A stretch of DNA of 42,798 nt, taken from assembly GCF_003576245.1 (NCBI RefSeq), contig NZ_QWGA01000005.1:1-42798 (forward strand), in the 5' to 3' direction. Every line of letters starts with the position of its first letter. Within the stretch, counting starts at the first letter, position 1. Below the pieces are notes generated by a model. That model was given only the letters and a program-made list of their open reading frames with translations, ran no database searches and was not told where the DNA came from. The DNA comes from Henriciella algicola (GTDB lineage: Bacteria > Pseudomonadota > Alphaproteobacteria > Caulobacterales > Hyphomonadaceae). A program made the translations under genes and the position numbers. Positions 24,489-36,770 of the stretch are shown here, in pieces.

Positions 24489-27384
24489 CTTTCAGGCTTT
24501 TGGCGTACGACGCGCGGCGTTCATCCTGACGACGGAAAGTTTCCGCAAGGAAGCGTCCGGTCCAGCTTTCTTCGATGGCAGCCACCTCTTCAGGCGTGCC
24601 GACAGCAACGATCTTGCCGCCGCCATCACCGCCCTCGGGGCCGATATCGATGAGGTGATCGGCGGTCTTGATGACGTCGAGATTGTGCTCGATCACCACG
24701 ACCGTGTTGCCGGCATCGACGAGCTCATGCAGCACTTCGAGAAGCTTGCGAACGTCCTCGAAGTGAAGGCCGGTGGTCGGTTCATCGAGAATGTAGAGCG
24801 TGCGGCCCGTTGCGCGTTTGGAAAGCTCTTTCGCCAGTTTGACGCGCTGCGCCTCACCACCTGAGAGCGTCGTCGCCTGCTGGCCGACCTTGATATAGGT
24901 GAGGCCGACCCGGCTCAGCGTTTCCATCTTGGACTGGATGCTTGGCACGGCGTGGAAGAACTTTTCAGCCTCTTCCACGGTCATGTCGAGCACGTCTGCG
25001 ATGGACTTGCCCTTGTAGAGGACTTCCAGCGTCTCGCGGTTATAGCGTTTGCCGTTACAGGTCTCGCAGGTGACGTAGACGTCCGGCAGGAAGTGCATCT
25101 CGATCTTGATGACACCGTCGCCCTGACATGCCTCGCAGCGCCCGCCCTTCACATTGAAGGAGAAGCGGCCCGGCTTGTAGCCGCGCGCCTTGGCTTCTGG
25201 CAGGCCGGCGAACCAGTCACGGATCGGCCCGAAGGCGCCGGTATAGGTCGCCGGGTTGGAACGCGGTGTGCGGCCGATGGGCGACTGGTCGATATCGATG
25301 ACCTTGTCGAGATGGTTCAGGCCTTCGAGGCTCTCATAAGGCGATGGGGCCTGCGAGGCGCCGTTCAGTTTGCGGGCAAGCGCCTTGTAGAGTGTCTCGA
25401 TGATGAGCGTGGACTTGCCGCCGCCGGAGACACCCGTAATCGCCGTGAAGGTGCCGAGCGGGATGGTCGCGTCGACATTTTTCAGGTTGTTGCCGCTCGC
25501 GCCTTTCACGGTGAGCGAGCGGGACTTTTTCTTCAGGCGGCGCTTGGCCGGGATGGCGATCTCTTCCTTGCCTGACAGGAACGCGCCCGTCAGGCTGTCC
25601 GGGTGGGAGATGACTTCTTCTGGCGTGCCTTCAGCGATGATCTGGCCGCCATGGACGCCCGCGCGCGGGCCCATATCGATGACATGGTCAGCGGTCAGGA
25701 TCGCGTCTTCATCATGCTCGACGACGAGGACGGAGTTGCCAAGGTCGCGCAGGCGCTTCAGCGTTTCCAGAAGGCGTTCATTGTCGCGCTGGTGGAGCCC
25801 GATGCTGGGCTCGTCGAGCACGTAGAGCACGCCCTGCAGGCCAGAGCCGATCTGGCTGGCGAGCCGGATGCGCTGGCTTTCGCCGCCCGACAGCGTGCCG
25901 GAGGCGCGTGACAGGGAGAGGTATTCAAGGCCGACCGCATTGAGGAAGACCAGCCGGTCATTGATTTCCTTCAGGATGCGGGTCGCGATTTCCTTTTGCT
26001 GATCGTTCAGCGTGTCGACGACCTTGCCGAACCAGTCGCCAGCCTGCTTGATCGAGAATTCGGCGCTGTCGGAAATATCGAGTCCGTCGATCTTTACCGC
26101 GAGCGCTTCGGGCTTCAGGCGCTTGCCGTTACAGGACGGGCAGGGGGCGGCGGACTGGAACTTTGAGATCTCGTCGCGGGCCCACTGGCTGTCAGTTTCG
26201 CGGTAGCGGCGGTTGAGGTTCGGGATGACGCCTTCGAAGGTCTTCTTCACTTCGTAGCGGCGCAGGCCATCATCATAGACAAACTGGATTTCCTCATCGC
26301 CGGTGCCGTTGAGGATCACGTCGCGCACCTTCTGCGCGAGCTTGTTCCAGGCGGTGTCGAGGTCGAAATCGTAATGGTCGGCCAGCGCCTGCAGCGTCTG
26401 CGTCTGGTAGGGCGACGCGGCGCGGGCCCATGGGGCGATGGCACCTTTTGCAAGCGACAGATCCTTGTCAGGCACGACAAGCTCAGGGTCGACCTTGGAC
26501 TGTTCGCCAAGGCCATCGCAGGCCGGGCAGGCCCCGAACGGATTGTTGAATGAGAAGAGACGCGGCTCAATCTCCGGAATCGTGAAGCCGGAGACCGGGC
26601 AGGCGAAGTTGGCAGAATAGGTGATGCGCTTGTGCTCGGTCTCGCCTTCTTCGAGGTCGGCATATTCCAGCACGGCGATGCCGTTGGCGAGGCCGAGGGC
26701 GGTCTCGAAGCTCTCTGCGAGGCGCTGCTCCATGCCTTCGCGGATGACGACGCGGTCCACGACAACATCAATGTCGTGCTTGAACTTCTTGTCGAGCGTT
26801 GGCGGGCTTTCAAGATCGTGAAACTCGCCATCGACCTTCACGCGCTGGAAGCCGTTCTTCAGAAGTTCGGCGAACTCTTTCTTGTACTCACCCTTACGGC
26901 CACGGATCATGGGCGCGAGCAGGTAAAGACGTGTCTTTTCCGGCAGATCCATCGTGCGATCGACCATTTCCGAGACGGTCTGGCTCTGGATCGGAAGGCC
27001 TGTGGCCGGCGAATACGGAATGCCGACGCGCGCCCAGAGAAGGCGCATATAGTCGTAGATCTCGGTGACAGTGCCGACGGTCGAACGCGGGTTCTTGGAC
27101 GTGGTCTTCTGCTCGATCGAGATCGCCGGGGAGAGACCTTCGATGCTTTCGACATCGGGCTTCTGCATCAGTTCGAGGAACTGGCGCGCATAGGCAGACA
27201 GGCTCTCGACATAGCGCCGCTGGCCCTCGGCATAGATCGTGTCGAAGGCGAGCGAGGACTTGCCCGAACCGGACAGCCCCGTCAGCACGACAAGCTTGTC
27301 GCGAGGAATGTCCACGTCGACATTCTTCAGATTATGTTCTTTCGCGCCGCGCACGCGGATCATGCGAAGATCGGGTGACGTCAT
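24469..27384 (-). CDS. uvrA: excinuclease ABC subunit A
   Basis: Damage-recognition ATPase of nucleotide excision repair; forms a dimer that loads UvrB. 971 residues, normal length. Seen: first Walker [10 protein letters not shown] (36-44) and a second GVSGGGKST, two signatures [13 protein letters not shown] and [16 protein letters not shown], the first zinc module [19 protein letters not shown], and the second zinc module with CEAC and CETC, both CxxC. Starts: ATG at 27382-27384 has AAAGG eight bases upstream; ATG at 27388-27390 would leave only two bases, so the former is preferred. A LexA operator lies upstream at 27460-27474, implying SOS control. Transcribed away from ssb. Confidence 0.98.
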   Translation of the reverse strand: MTSPDLRMIRVRGAKEHNLKNVDVDIPRDKLVVLTGLSGSGKSSLAFDTIYAEGQRRYVESLSAYARQFLELMQKPDVESIEGLSPAISIEQKTTSKNPRSTVGTVTEIYDYMRLLWARVGIPYSPATGLPIQSQTVSEMVDRTMDLPEKTRLYLLAPMIRGRKGEYKKEFAELLKNGFQRVKVDGEFHDLESPPTLDKKFKHDIDVVVDRVVIREGMEQRLAESFETALGLANGIAVLEYADLEEGETEHKRITYSANFACPVSGFTIPEIEPRLFSFNNPFGACPACDGLGEQSKVDPELVVPDKDLSLAKGAIAPWARAASPYQTQTLQALADHYDFDLDTAWNKLAQKVRDVILNGTGDEEIQFVYDDGLRRYEVKKTFEGVIPNLNRRYRETDSQWARDEISKFQSAAPCPSCNGKRLKPEALAVKIDGLDISDSAEFSIKQAGDWFGKVVDTLNDQQKEIATRILKEINDRLVFLNAVGLEYLSLSRASGTLSGGESQRIRLASQIGSGLQGVLYVLDEPSIGLHQRDNERLLETLKRLRDLGNSVLVVEHDEDAILTADHVIDMGPRAGVHGGQIIAEGTPEEVISHPDSLTGAFLSGKEEIAIPAKRRLKKKSRSLTVKGASGNNLKNVDATIPLGTFTAITGVSGGGKSTLIIETLYKALARKLNGASQAPSPYESLEGLNHLDKVIDIDQSPIGRTPRSNPATYTGAFGPIRDWFAGLPEAKARGYKPGRFSFNVKGGRCEACQGDGVIKIEMHFLPDVYVTCETCNGKRYNRETLEVLYKGKSIADVLDMTVEEAEKFFHAVPSIQSKMETLSRVGLTYIKVGQQATTLSGGEAQRVKLAKELSKRATGRTLYILDEPTTGLHFEDVRKLLEVLHELVDAGNTVVVIEHNLDVIKTADHLIDIGPEGGDGGGKIVAVGTPEEVAAIEESWTGRFLAETFRRQDERRASYAKSLKAKQAAE

Positions 27385-27459
27385 CGACATAGCCTTTCGG
27401 GACCGCGCCTCGTCTTGCGTTGAAGTATCATGTGTAACTGGAGTCCAGCTTGACGACCA

Positions 27460-27474
27460 GAACAAAAAATGAAC
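27460..27474. promoter_or_regulatory. LexA (SOS) operator, GTTC-N7-GTTC type
   Basis: GAAC-AAAAAAT-GAAC on the plus strand, which is GTTC-N7-GTTC on the minus strand, the direct-repeat SOS box of alphaproteobacteria. It lies between divergent uvrA and ssb. A TTGACG at 27450-27455 next to it could be a -35 of the ssb promoter, so LexA binding may control one or both genes. Confidence 0.85.
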
Positions 27475-27597
27475 ATTGTGCCGTCTGCAGCCATTTAAGC
27501 TGCCGATTGTGGAAATATGGGGTGTGAGGGCGACATGCGCCAAGTGACGTATTACACCCGGAAGCTGGATTCGAACCCGAAATGAATGGAGCGCGAT

Positions 27598-28086
27598 ATG
27601 GCAGGCTCAGTGAACAAGGTCATTCTCATTGGCAATCTGGGTGCAGACCCGGAAGTGCGTCAGTTCCAGAATGGCGGCCAGGTCTGCAATCTGCGTATTG
27701 CGACGTCTGATACCTGGAAAGACAAGAACACCGGTGAGCGCCGCGAGCGGACCGAGTGGCACCAGGTGGCAATCTTCTCTGAAGGTCTTGTGCGGATCGC
27801 GCAGCAATACCTGAAAAAGGGCTCCAAGGTTTACATCGAAGGCAAGCTGCAGACCCGCAAGTGGCAGGACCAGAATGGCCAGGACCGCTATTCGACCGAG
27901 GTTGTCCTGCAAGGCTATGACGGCACGCTGACCATGCTGGACAGCGCTGGCGGTGGCCAGGGCGGCGGCGGTGGCGGCCGCATGGGCGGTGGCGGCTACG
28001 GTGGTGGCGGCGGCGGTGGCCCGCGCCAGCTCGACGGTCCGCCGCAGGACTTCAACCAGGACTTCGAAGACGAGATCCCGTTCTAG
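27598..28086 (+). CDS. ssb: single-stranded DNA-binding protein
   Basis: Coats single-stranded DNA in replication, repair and recombination. 162 residues. Seen: the OB-fold N-terminus ([41 protein letters not shown]), a glycine-rich linker (residues about 118-142, many GGG) and the acidic tail ending in DEIPF, which recruits partner proteins. The ATG at 27598 with GGAG upstream fits the family start better than one 12 bp earlier. Divergent from uvrA with the LexA box between, a classic arrangement. Confidence 0.97.
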   Translation: MAGSVNKVILIGNLGADPEVRQFQNGGQVCNLRIATSDTWKDKNTGERRERTEWHQVAIFSEGLVRIAQQYLKKGSKVYIEGKLQTRKWQDQNGQDRYSTEVVLQGYDGTLTMLDSAGGGQGGGGGGRMGGGGYGGGGGGGPRQLDGPPQDFNQDFEDEIPF

Positions 28087-28166
28087 ACCTAGCCTCTTAC
28101 GCTCGTCGCGCGGAACCGGTGGACTAGCTAGCCGTTTTCGGCCAGCGCTATCAGGAGTTCCGTGCG

Positions 28167-28730
28167 ATGATCAGACTTCTACTATTATCTGCGGTCACCG
28201 CGTTCGCCCTTTCGGCTTGCGGCGGCGGCGACGAGACGTCGGAAGGCGGTCTCATCTCGCCGGGCAATCCCGAAAACGCTGAGGCGCAGGCGCCGAGCGA
28301 GGCTGACAGGCAATCGGCTGCCGAACAGGCAGTGATTGAGACGCCGGAAGCGGAAGCTGCATTGCAGCGCTGGGCCAACGCCCTGGAAGCACGCGATTGG
28401 GAAACCGCTCGCCAGGTCTGGGCTCAGAATGGCGAGGCAAGTGGCCTGTCGGCAGAGGAGTACGCCGAGGCCCACGAGAAGTATCAGACCGTCTCCATCA
28501 CGATTGAAGATGGTCGTGCGGAAGACAATGCCGGCAAGCTCTACTTCGAGGGTCAGGTGACCATGGAAGGTGAGCTCCAGAATGGTGACGCCTATATGAT
28601 GCAGGGTCCGGTCGTGCTCAGCCGCGTCGCGGATCTGCCCGGCGCCTCTACCGAGGAGCTGAGCTGGCGCATCGAAATGAGTGACTTGCGCCCGCGCCCG
28701 GTAGATGAAGAGACCGGCGAGCCGCAATGA
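28167..28730 (+). CDS. lipoprotein, 187 aa
   Basis: N-terminal signal with lipobox LSAC (Cys18), then a low-complexity acidic and Gly/Ser/Ala stretch, and a helical body around WANALEARDWETARQVWAQNG that may be repeat-like. The family is not recognised. Likely anchored in the inner or outer membrane facing the periplasm. Its stop is 9 bp from the end of the convergent GrpB-like gene. The ATG at 28167 begins the signal peptide; GGAG lies about 12 bp upstream. Confidence 0.78.
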   Translation: MIRLLLLSAVTAFALSACGGGDETSEGGLISPGNPENAEAQAPSEADRQSAAEQAVIETPEAEAALQRWANALEARDWETARQVWAQNGEASGLSAEEYAEAHEKYQTVSITIEDGRAEDNAGKLYFEGQVTMEGELQNGDAYMMQGPVVLSRVADLPGASTEELSWRIEMSDLRPRPVDEETGEPQ

Positions 28731-28739
28731 GCTGTCCTC

Positions 28740-29258
28740 TCAGGCGTCGCCCGCAAGGCGTATGATCCTGTCGACAAAAGCTCGTTTGGCGCGCGTATAG
28801 GCCTCGCGGTCTTTGCTATAGCGCGCCGCAAGGCCTTTCTTGAGCTCGGCATAGGAGTGCGCTTCTTCGGGATGGTCGTTGAGGTACTCCAGGAAGGCGA
28901 GGCGACGATGCATTTCGCTGCCGGGTTCACAGACATGAAGGTGATGCGTTCGTCTTTCGCCGCGCGGTGGCATGCCCCGCACAAAGAAGAGACGGTCGGT
29001 CTTCGGATTTTCCGCCCAGAAATCGTAGCCAAGCCTGTCCAGCCTCTCCGGTAGAACGGCGCGTGCGCGCGCCAGATCGGACACGATCATCAGCATGTCG
29101 ATGATTGGTTTTGCGGGCATGTTCGCAATCGCGGTGCTGCCGAAATGAACAAGATCGAGCATATCGATATCAGTTGTCGCCGCAGCGAGTCGGCTGCGCT
29201 CGCGTTCGAAGGCGGTCGGCCAGTCCGGGTCGTAGGGCGCAATTTCAATCTCATCCAT
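28740..29258 (-). CDS. GrpB family (UPF0157) nucleotidyltransferase-fold protein
   Basis: A 172-residue protein of the GrpB/UPF0157 family, a nucleotidyltransferase-like fold of uncertain activity. Seen: the N-terminal IAPYDPDWPTAFERER, HFGSTAIANMPAKPIIDMLM (the family's GST..PAKP.ID motif) and THHLHVCEPGS. Start at ATG 29256-29258; a TTG at 29267 is possible. Sits between two lone genes with no operon partner. Confidence 0.87.
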   Translation of the reverse strand: MDEIEIAPYDPDWPTAFERERSRLAAATTDIDMLDLVHFGSTAIANMPAKPIIDMLMIVSDLARARAVLPERLDRLGYDFWAENPKTDRLFFVRGMPPRGERRTHHLHVCEPGSEMHRRLAFLEYLNDHPEEAHSYAELKKGLAARYSKDREAYTRAKRAFVDRIIRLAGDA

Positions 29259-29292
29259 GAGGCGCAAGATTAGCAGCGCCGGGACGCCTGGA

Positions 29293-29925
29293 CTAGCTCA
29301 TCCCGCGATAGCGGCCGGGGCGGTGATTGATCGCGACAGTGAGGTTCAGCACGAACGCACCGACAATGGACAGCGCGACGAGCTTCAGCGGCAGCATGAA
29401 CAGCGCGATGACCAGAATGATCAGATCGACGATGAGCTGGAACAGGCCGGCGCGGATGATGCCGCGGTCCTGAAGGAACTGGGACAGGATGGTTACGCCG
29501 CCAATGCCTGCGCGGTGGCGCAGCAGGACGACGAGGCCGACGCCCATCATGGCTGCGCCTGCGACCGCTGCGAAGGCGGGGGCGAGGAAGCTGAAATCCA
29601 CCCAGAGCGGCAGGAGCCGGGTCTGCGCCGAGACGAGCGCCACCGAGGCGAAAGTCCGGAGGGTAAAGCCCCAGCCCATGCGCAGGATGGACAGCGCAAA
29701 GAAGGGCAGGTTCAGCACGAAGAAAACCGGGCCGAAGGTCAGGGAGGTGCCGAACTCCACCAGAAGGCTGGTGCCCGCGACGCCGCCGGTAATCAGCATG
29801 GCTTCGCTATAGAGGATCACGCCGAAGCTGAGCAGCAGGGTGCCAAGGATGAGCGCCTGCACATCTTCGTACCATTTGTGTGGAACGACTTCGGCTTCGG
29901 TATCGGCTTCAGGTGTGTCGGACAT
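29293..29925 (-). CDS. YitT family membrane protein
   Basis: A 210-residue membrane protein of the YitT type, function unknown in general, sometimes linked to transport. Seen: five or so hydrophobic segments, including ALILGTLLLSFGVILYSEAML, GPVFFVLNLPFFALSIL, and the glycine-rich GGVTILSQFLQDRG loop typical of YitT. It starts just after a short palindrome (GCGC-AAAGA-GCGC) before the ATG. Divergent and unlinked neighbours. Confidence 0.85.
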   Translation of the reverse strand: MSDTPEADTEAEVVPHKWYEDVQALILGTLLLSFGVILYSEAMLITGGVAGTSLLVEFGTSLTFGPVFFVLNLPFFALSILRMGWGFTLRTFASVALVSAQTRLLPLWVDFSFLAPAFAAVAGAAMMGVGLVVLLRHRAGIGGVTILSQFLQDRGIIRAGLFQLIVDLIILVIALFMLPLKLVALSIVGAFVLNLTVAINHRPGRYRGMS

Positions 29926-29955
29926 GCGCGCTCTTTGCGCGGGGCGCTCGCTGCG

Positions 29956-30978
29956 TCAAGGCGTGTATATCTCTACTGCGGCGCTGGTCCGGCTGCCGCC
30001 GCGCTCCAGCGCGCCGCCGATGAGATATATGTCTGAGCCGACCGTGACGCCGCCAAGGCCGTGACGGGGCTTCGGCATATCCTCGATCGCGGACCAGCGG
30101 TCATTGCGTGGATCGTACACCCAGGCGTCTTCATAAACGCCGCCGCCATTGTCGAACCATTCGCCGCCGAATGTGTAGAGCTTGCCGTCCACCACGCCGC
30201 TGGCGAGACCGCCCTGCGCGCGCGGCATGGGGGCGAGCGTTTCCCAGCGATCCGTGCCGGGGTCATAGACTTCATGCACGGCCGTATTGCCACCATCGAC
30301 AGTGCGGCCGGCGACGATGTGAAGGCGTCCGTCGAGCACACCCGCAATGGCGCTATTGCGCGCTGTTGGCATTGAAGCGAGCACTTCCCAGCGCGCGCCG
30401 TCGAAGCAGAGCAGGGTGCCCACATCGGTGTGGTCATTCCAGTCGAGATTACGGGTGCCCGATGGCTGGCGCCCGCCCGCGAGATACAGCTTTCCGCGGA
30501 TGATGCCGCCGCTGCTCTCGCCGTTCACGACGGGCAGGGACGTCGCCGGGAGCCAGGCGTCGCCAGTGGCATCATAGCGCCATGCAGTGCTTTGCATCTG
30601 CCAGCCGCCTTCGGGGCCGGACTGGAAGCCGCCAATGCAGTGAAGCGCGCCATTCACGCTGACGAGTTGCGGATGATGCCGGGCGACAGGCAGGTCAGCG
30701 AGCGGCGTCCATTTGCCGGTTTCCAGGTCAAGCGCGTTGTGGGCCGCGGTCGGGCCGGTGATGCGGCCATCTTCGGCAATGAACCCGCCCGCAAGATGGA
30801 TGCGGCCAGCATGGAGGCAGGGATAGATTTCCTGAACGGGGAAGGGGAGCGACGGTCCATCGCGCCAGCCACTGGTCGTTTGGGGCTGCTCGCTGTTCGC
30901 CGGGCGGGCGGCGCATCCAGCAGCCAGGCCTGCGGCGAGCCATTGGATCGACTGGCGGCGCGTCGGTGTCAGTTTCAT
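29956..30978 (-). CDS. Kelch-repeat protein with Tat/lipoprotein signal
   Basis: A 340-residue beta-propeller. The N-terminus RRQSIQWLAAGLAAGCAA combines a twin-arginine start with a lipobox (AAGC), so it may be a Tat-exported lipoprotein. Six Kelch blades are visible by their double-glycine turns: HLAGGF, HCIGGF, YLAGGR, HIVAGR, YTFGGE and YLIGGA. Kelch propellers bind ligands or carry sugar-acid mutarotase activity (NanM type), but no substrate can be named. ATG at 30976-30978 with AGAGAGG upstream. The promoter gap of 180 bp to the acyl-CoA dehydrogenase gene is shared by divergent genes. Confidence 0.9.
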   Translation of the reverse strand: MKLTPTRRQSIQWLAAGLAAGCAARPANSEQPQTTSGWRDGPSLPFPVQEIYPCLHAGRIHLAGGFIAEDGRITGPTAAHNALDLETGKWTPLADLPVARHHPQLVSVNGALHCIGGFQSGPEGGWQMQSTAWRYDATGDAWLPATSLPVVNGESSGGIIRGKLYLAGGRQPSGTRNLDWNDHTDVGTLLCFDGARWEVLASMPTARNSAIAGVLDGRLHIVAGRTVDGGNTAVHEVYDPGTDRWETLAPMPRAQGGLASGVVDGKLYTFGGEWFDNGGGVYEDAWVYDPRNDRWSAIEDMPKPRHGLGGVTVGSDIYLIGGALERGGSRTSAAVEIYTP

Positions 30979-31158
30979 CTACAGAATCCTCTCTACCCAT
31001 CGCGGGAGACCATAGGCTGGCGCGCAGCATTGGCAAAGCTGGGGCGCGTGAGAGGAGAATTCTTGTCTTCATCGGGGCGGAGCGACGCGGCGGCAGGCCT
31101 GTGCAGCCTGCGCAATCCTGCCTAGCCTGTCCCCAGATAACGATCAGGGAGAGAAAAT

Positions 31159-32394
31159 ATGGCTATCGATTTCACCATTCCGGAAGACGCAAAGAAAGTC
31201 CGCGAGAAGGTGCGCCAGTGGGTGCAGGACGAGTGTATTCCAGCCGAAAAGCGCCTTACCGATGGTGAGGACTATAAGACCGTCCTGAATGAGCTGCGCG
31301 CCAAGGCGCGCGCCCAGGGGCTGTGGCTGCCCTTCATTCCTGAGGAGCATGGCGGCATGGGACTTGGCCCGCTCGCCAATGCGCTAGTCCAGATGGAGCT
31401 CGGCCAGAGCCATCTTGGCGCGCTGTCGATGAACTCTCAGGGGCCGGATGACGCGACCATGCTGACGCTGCTCGCGCACGGCACTGACTATCAGAAAGAA
31501 AAATTCCTCAAGCCGATCCTGAATGGCGAGAAGCGCGTCTGCTATTCGATGACGGAAAAGGCGGCCGGCGCCGACGCGACCGGCATGCAGACCCGCGCGG
31601 AAAAGGACGGCAACAGCCATTACGTGCTGAACGGTGAGAAGTGGTATTCCTCGGCCGCCAGCGTTGCTGACATCGCCGTTGTCATGGCGAAGACCAATCC
31701 GGAAGCGCCGCGCCATGAGCAGTTCTCGACCTTCATCGTCGAACTGCCGAATGAGGGCTATAATATCGTCCGCGATATCCCGACCATGGCGGTGCATGGC
31801 CCCCTCTATGAGATCATGGGCGGCGGGCATGCCGAGGTGAAGATCGAGAACCTTCGCGTTCCGCAGGAAAATCTGCTCGGCGGCGAGGGCAAGGGCTTTG
31901 CCATGGGCCAGCACAGGCTTGCCTATGGGCGCCTGCGCCACGGCATGCACAATGTCGCCATGGCGCAGCGGGCGCTGGACCTTGCGACCGAGCGGGTCAC
32001 GAGCCGGACCACGTTCGGCAAGGGCCTTGAAGACCGTCAGGGCGTCCAGTTCATGCTGGCGGAGTGCGCAAGCCAGCTCTACATCGCGCGCCTCATGCTG
32101 ATGCACATCGCCTACAAGGCCGAGAACGGCATGGACCTTCGCCAGGAGAACGGCATCGCCAAGGTCTTCCTCGCGAACATGGTCCACAAGGTGGTCGATA
32201 CGGCGATCCAGCTGCACGGCGCGCTTGGCTATTCGCTCGATACGCCGCTGGCCGCCTGGTACACGCACATCCGCTCACAGAGGCTCGTCGATGGCCCGGA
32301 TGAGGTCCACAAATGGATCACCGGCAAGAACGTCATCCGCGCCTTCAAGAAGGACGGTACGACCGCAGCGGCGGCTGGCGGCGACCTGCTGTAA
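31159..32394 (+). CDS. acyl-CoA dehydrogenase, ACAD10/11-like
   Basis: FAD-dependent oxidation of acyl-CoA; the ACAD10/11-like group in bacteria acts on hydroxylated or branched substrates in some cases. 411 residues, normal. Seen: N-terminal helices, EEHGGMGLGPL, CYSMTEKAAGADATGMQTRA, SRTTFGKGLEDRQGVQFML, and the C-terminal HGALGYSLDTPLAAWYTHIR followed by LVDGPDEVHKW, the ACAD10/11 style end. GGGAGAG precedes the ATG. A terminator follows 34 bp after the stop. The actual acyl substrate is unknown. Confidence 0.93.
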   Translation: MAIDFTIPEDAKKVREKVRQWVQDECIPAEKRLTDGEDYKTVLNELRAKARAQGLWLPFIPEEHGGMGLGPLANALVQMELGQSHLGALSMNSQGPDDATMLTLLAHGTDYQKEKFLKPILNGEKRVCYSMTEKAAGADATGMQTRAEKDGNSHYVLNGEKWYSSAASVADIAVVMAKTNPEAPRHEQFSTFIVELPNEGYNIVRDIPTMAVHGPLYEIMGGGHAEVKIENLRVPQENLLGGEGKGFAMGQHRLAYGRLRHGMHNVAMAQRALDLATERVTSRTTFGKGLEDRQGVQFMLAECASQLYIARLMLMHIAYKAENGMDLRQENGIAKVFLANMVHKVVDTAIQLHGALGYSLDTPLAAWYTHIRSQRLVDGPDEVHKWITGKNVIRAFKKDGTTAAAAGGDLL

Positions 32395-32428
32395 TTACAA
32401 GGCTTTGTAGCCGCTTTCGCGTCACGGG

Positions 32429-32460
32429 GGAGCGCTGCTGAAAAGCGGCGCTCCTGTTTG
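32429..32460 (+). terminator. terminator after the acyl-CoA dehydrogenase gene
   Basis: An 11-bp stem (GGAGCGCTGCT with AGCGGCGCTCC, one G-U pair) closed by a GAAA tetraloop, followed by TGTTTG. Lies between this gene and gyrA, so gyrA has its own promoter in the next 90 bp. Confidence 0.85.
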
Positions 32461-32549
32461 TGTCGGGTGCCTGCGTTTGCTAGTCTGAAAGCTAGTGATC
32501 GCGGGCGATTCGAAGCCGCGCGCAAAGCAGACAAAGAGGCCTAAAGCCC

Positions 32550-35321
<2,772 letters not shown>

Positions 35322-35342
35322 GCCGTCCCCGCCCGGGGCGGC
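35322..35342 (+). other. bulged GC hairpin between gyrA and coaD
   Basis: GCCG-T-CCCC, loop GCCC, GGGG-CGGC directly after the gyrA stop. No T tract, so it more likely attenuates or protects transcript ends than terminates. Confidence 0.45.
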
Positions 35343-35373
35343 GCCAAAAGATGACTAGGCGAGGAGAGTGTCC

Positions 35374-35868
35374 ATGCAACGTGTCGGGCTTTATCCGGGG
35401 ACGTTCGACCCCATCACGGCGGGGCACCTCGACATTATCGGCCGCGGGCTGAAACTGGTCGACAAGCTGATCGTCGGTGTTGCCGTCAACGAAGCCAAGA
35501 AGCCGCTTTTCTCTCTCGATGAACGCACCGCGATCGTCGAGGAAGAAACGGCCAAGCTGCACAATCCGCGCGGTGTCGAGATTGAGGTTCGTCCGTTCGA
35601 CAATCTGCTGATGCATTTTGCAGAGGCGTGCGGCGCCCATGTCATCATCCGGGGGCTGCGGGCTGTTTCGGACTTCGAATACGAATTCCAGATGACGGCC
35701 ATGAACGAGCAGCTGAACCGCGAGATTGAAACTGTCTTCCTGATGGCGGATGTTCAGCATCAGGCTGTGGCTTCGCGCCTCGTGAAGGAAATTGCGAAGT
35801 TCGGGGGCGATATTTCATCGTTCGTCACGCCAAGCGTGCGGGCCAAGCTTCTGGAGAAGTATAAGTGA
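35374..35868 (+). CDS. coaD: phosphopantetheine adenylyltransferase
   Basis: Fourth step of coenzyme A synthesis: adenylates 4'-phosphopantetheine. 164 residues. Seen: YPGTFDPITAGHLD with the nucleotide-binding TxGH at 15-18, VGVAVNEAKKPLFS, and IIRGLRAVSDFEYEFQMTAMNE, all standard. GAGGAGA at 35361-35367 directs the ATG at 35374; the GTG two codons earlier overlaps it. Its TGA stop overlaps the GTG start of the next gene (GTGA), so the two are coupled. Confidence 0.97.
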   Translation: MQRVGLYPGTFDPITAGHLDIIGRGLKLVDKLIVGVAVNEAKKPLFSLDERTAIVEEETAKLHNPRGVEIEVRPFDNLLMHFAEACGAHVIIRGLRAVSDFEYEFQMTAMNEQLNREIETVFLMADVQHQAVASRLVKEIAKFGGDISSFVTPSVRAKLLEKYK

Positions 35869-36761
35869 GATTTTCGACATTTGCGGTAAGCACGCTGGTT
35901 CTTGCAGGCATGGCGGGCGCAACCGCGTGTGCGCAAGGGGCCTCTGAAGCCCCAGAGCCGCCAGTCTACACGATGGATGATGTCGAGGCGTCGCCAGATG
36001 CCTGGCGCGAAGCCGATGCTGAAAACCTGATGGTGATGGAGACCACCAAGGGCCGTATCATTATCGAGATGCTGCCGCAGGTGGCCCCGGCCCATGCCGA
36101 TCAGTTTCGCACCATCGCTAGCGAAGGCAAATGGGACGGCACTGTCTTTCACCGCGTCATTGATGACTTCATGGCGCAGGGCGGCGATATCACGGCGCTG
36201 AATGGCGAAGGTTCTGGCCTGCCAAATATCAATGGTGAGTTTGTCTTCCGCGCCAATCCAGGCGAAATGCCGATGAACGTCATCGGTCCGATGGATTCAG
36301 CGACACAAGGCCTCTATATGGGCTTCCCGATGGGGACGCAGGCCCAGTTCCTGGCTGAGCTGACCGGTGATGCAGCCGTTGAGCGCTGGATCCCTCACTG
36401 CCCGGGCGTCGTGTCGACCGCCCGCACGAGCGACCCCAATTCCGCGAACAGCCAATTCTTCCTGATGCGTCATCAGGCTGATCATCTGGACAAGCAGTAC
36501 ACCGCTTGGGGGCGCGTCGTTGACGGTTTTGACGTCGTCCGCGCGATCAAGCACGGCCCAGCTGGCACAGGCGTGCCGATCGCTAATCCGGACGTTTTGC
36601 AACGGGCGTACATGGTGACCGATTTGCCAGAGAGCGAACGCCCGCAAGTGTTCGTCCAGCGCAGCGACACCGAGGAATGGACCGCACGCCTCGCCGAAGC
36701 AGACCAGACCGACACGGACATCTGCGACGTGATGCGCGTACCGGCGGTCGTTGCAGAATAG
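35865..36761 (+). CDS. secreted cyclophilin-type peptidyl-prolyl isomerase
   Basis: A 298-residue prolyl isomerase with a signal peptide (core FAVSTLVLAGMAGATA, cleavage near ACAQG), acting in the periplasm. Seen: LMVMETTKGRIIIEMLPQVAP at the fold start, TVFHRVIDDFMAQGGDI with the catalytic Arg, NSQFFLM and WGRVVDGFDVVRAIK. Between the FHRV and SQFF blocks lies an extra segment of roughly 45 residues (from about 145 to 190) not seen in short cyclophilins such as PpiB. It starts with GTG overlapping the coaD stop. It precedes queA by 9 bp, in the same transcript. Confidence 0.92.
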   Translation: MRFSTFAVSTLVLAGMAGATACAQGASEAPEPPVYTMDDVEASPDAWREADAENLMVMETTKGRIIIEMLPQVAPAHADQFRTIASEGKWDGTVFHRVIDDFMAQGGDITALNGEGSGLPNINGEFVFRANPGEMPMNVIGPMDSATQGLYMGFPMGTQAQFLAELTGDAAVERWIPHCPGVVSTARTSDPNSANSQFFLMRHQADHLDKQYTAWGRVVDGFDVVRAIKHGPAGTGVPIANPDVLQRAYMVTDLPESERPQVFVQRSDTEEWTARLAEADQTDTDICDVMRVPAVVAE

Positions 36762-36770
36762 GAGGGCAGG

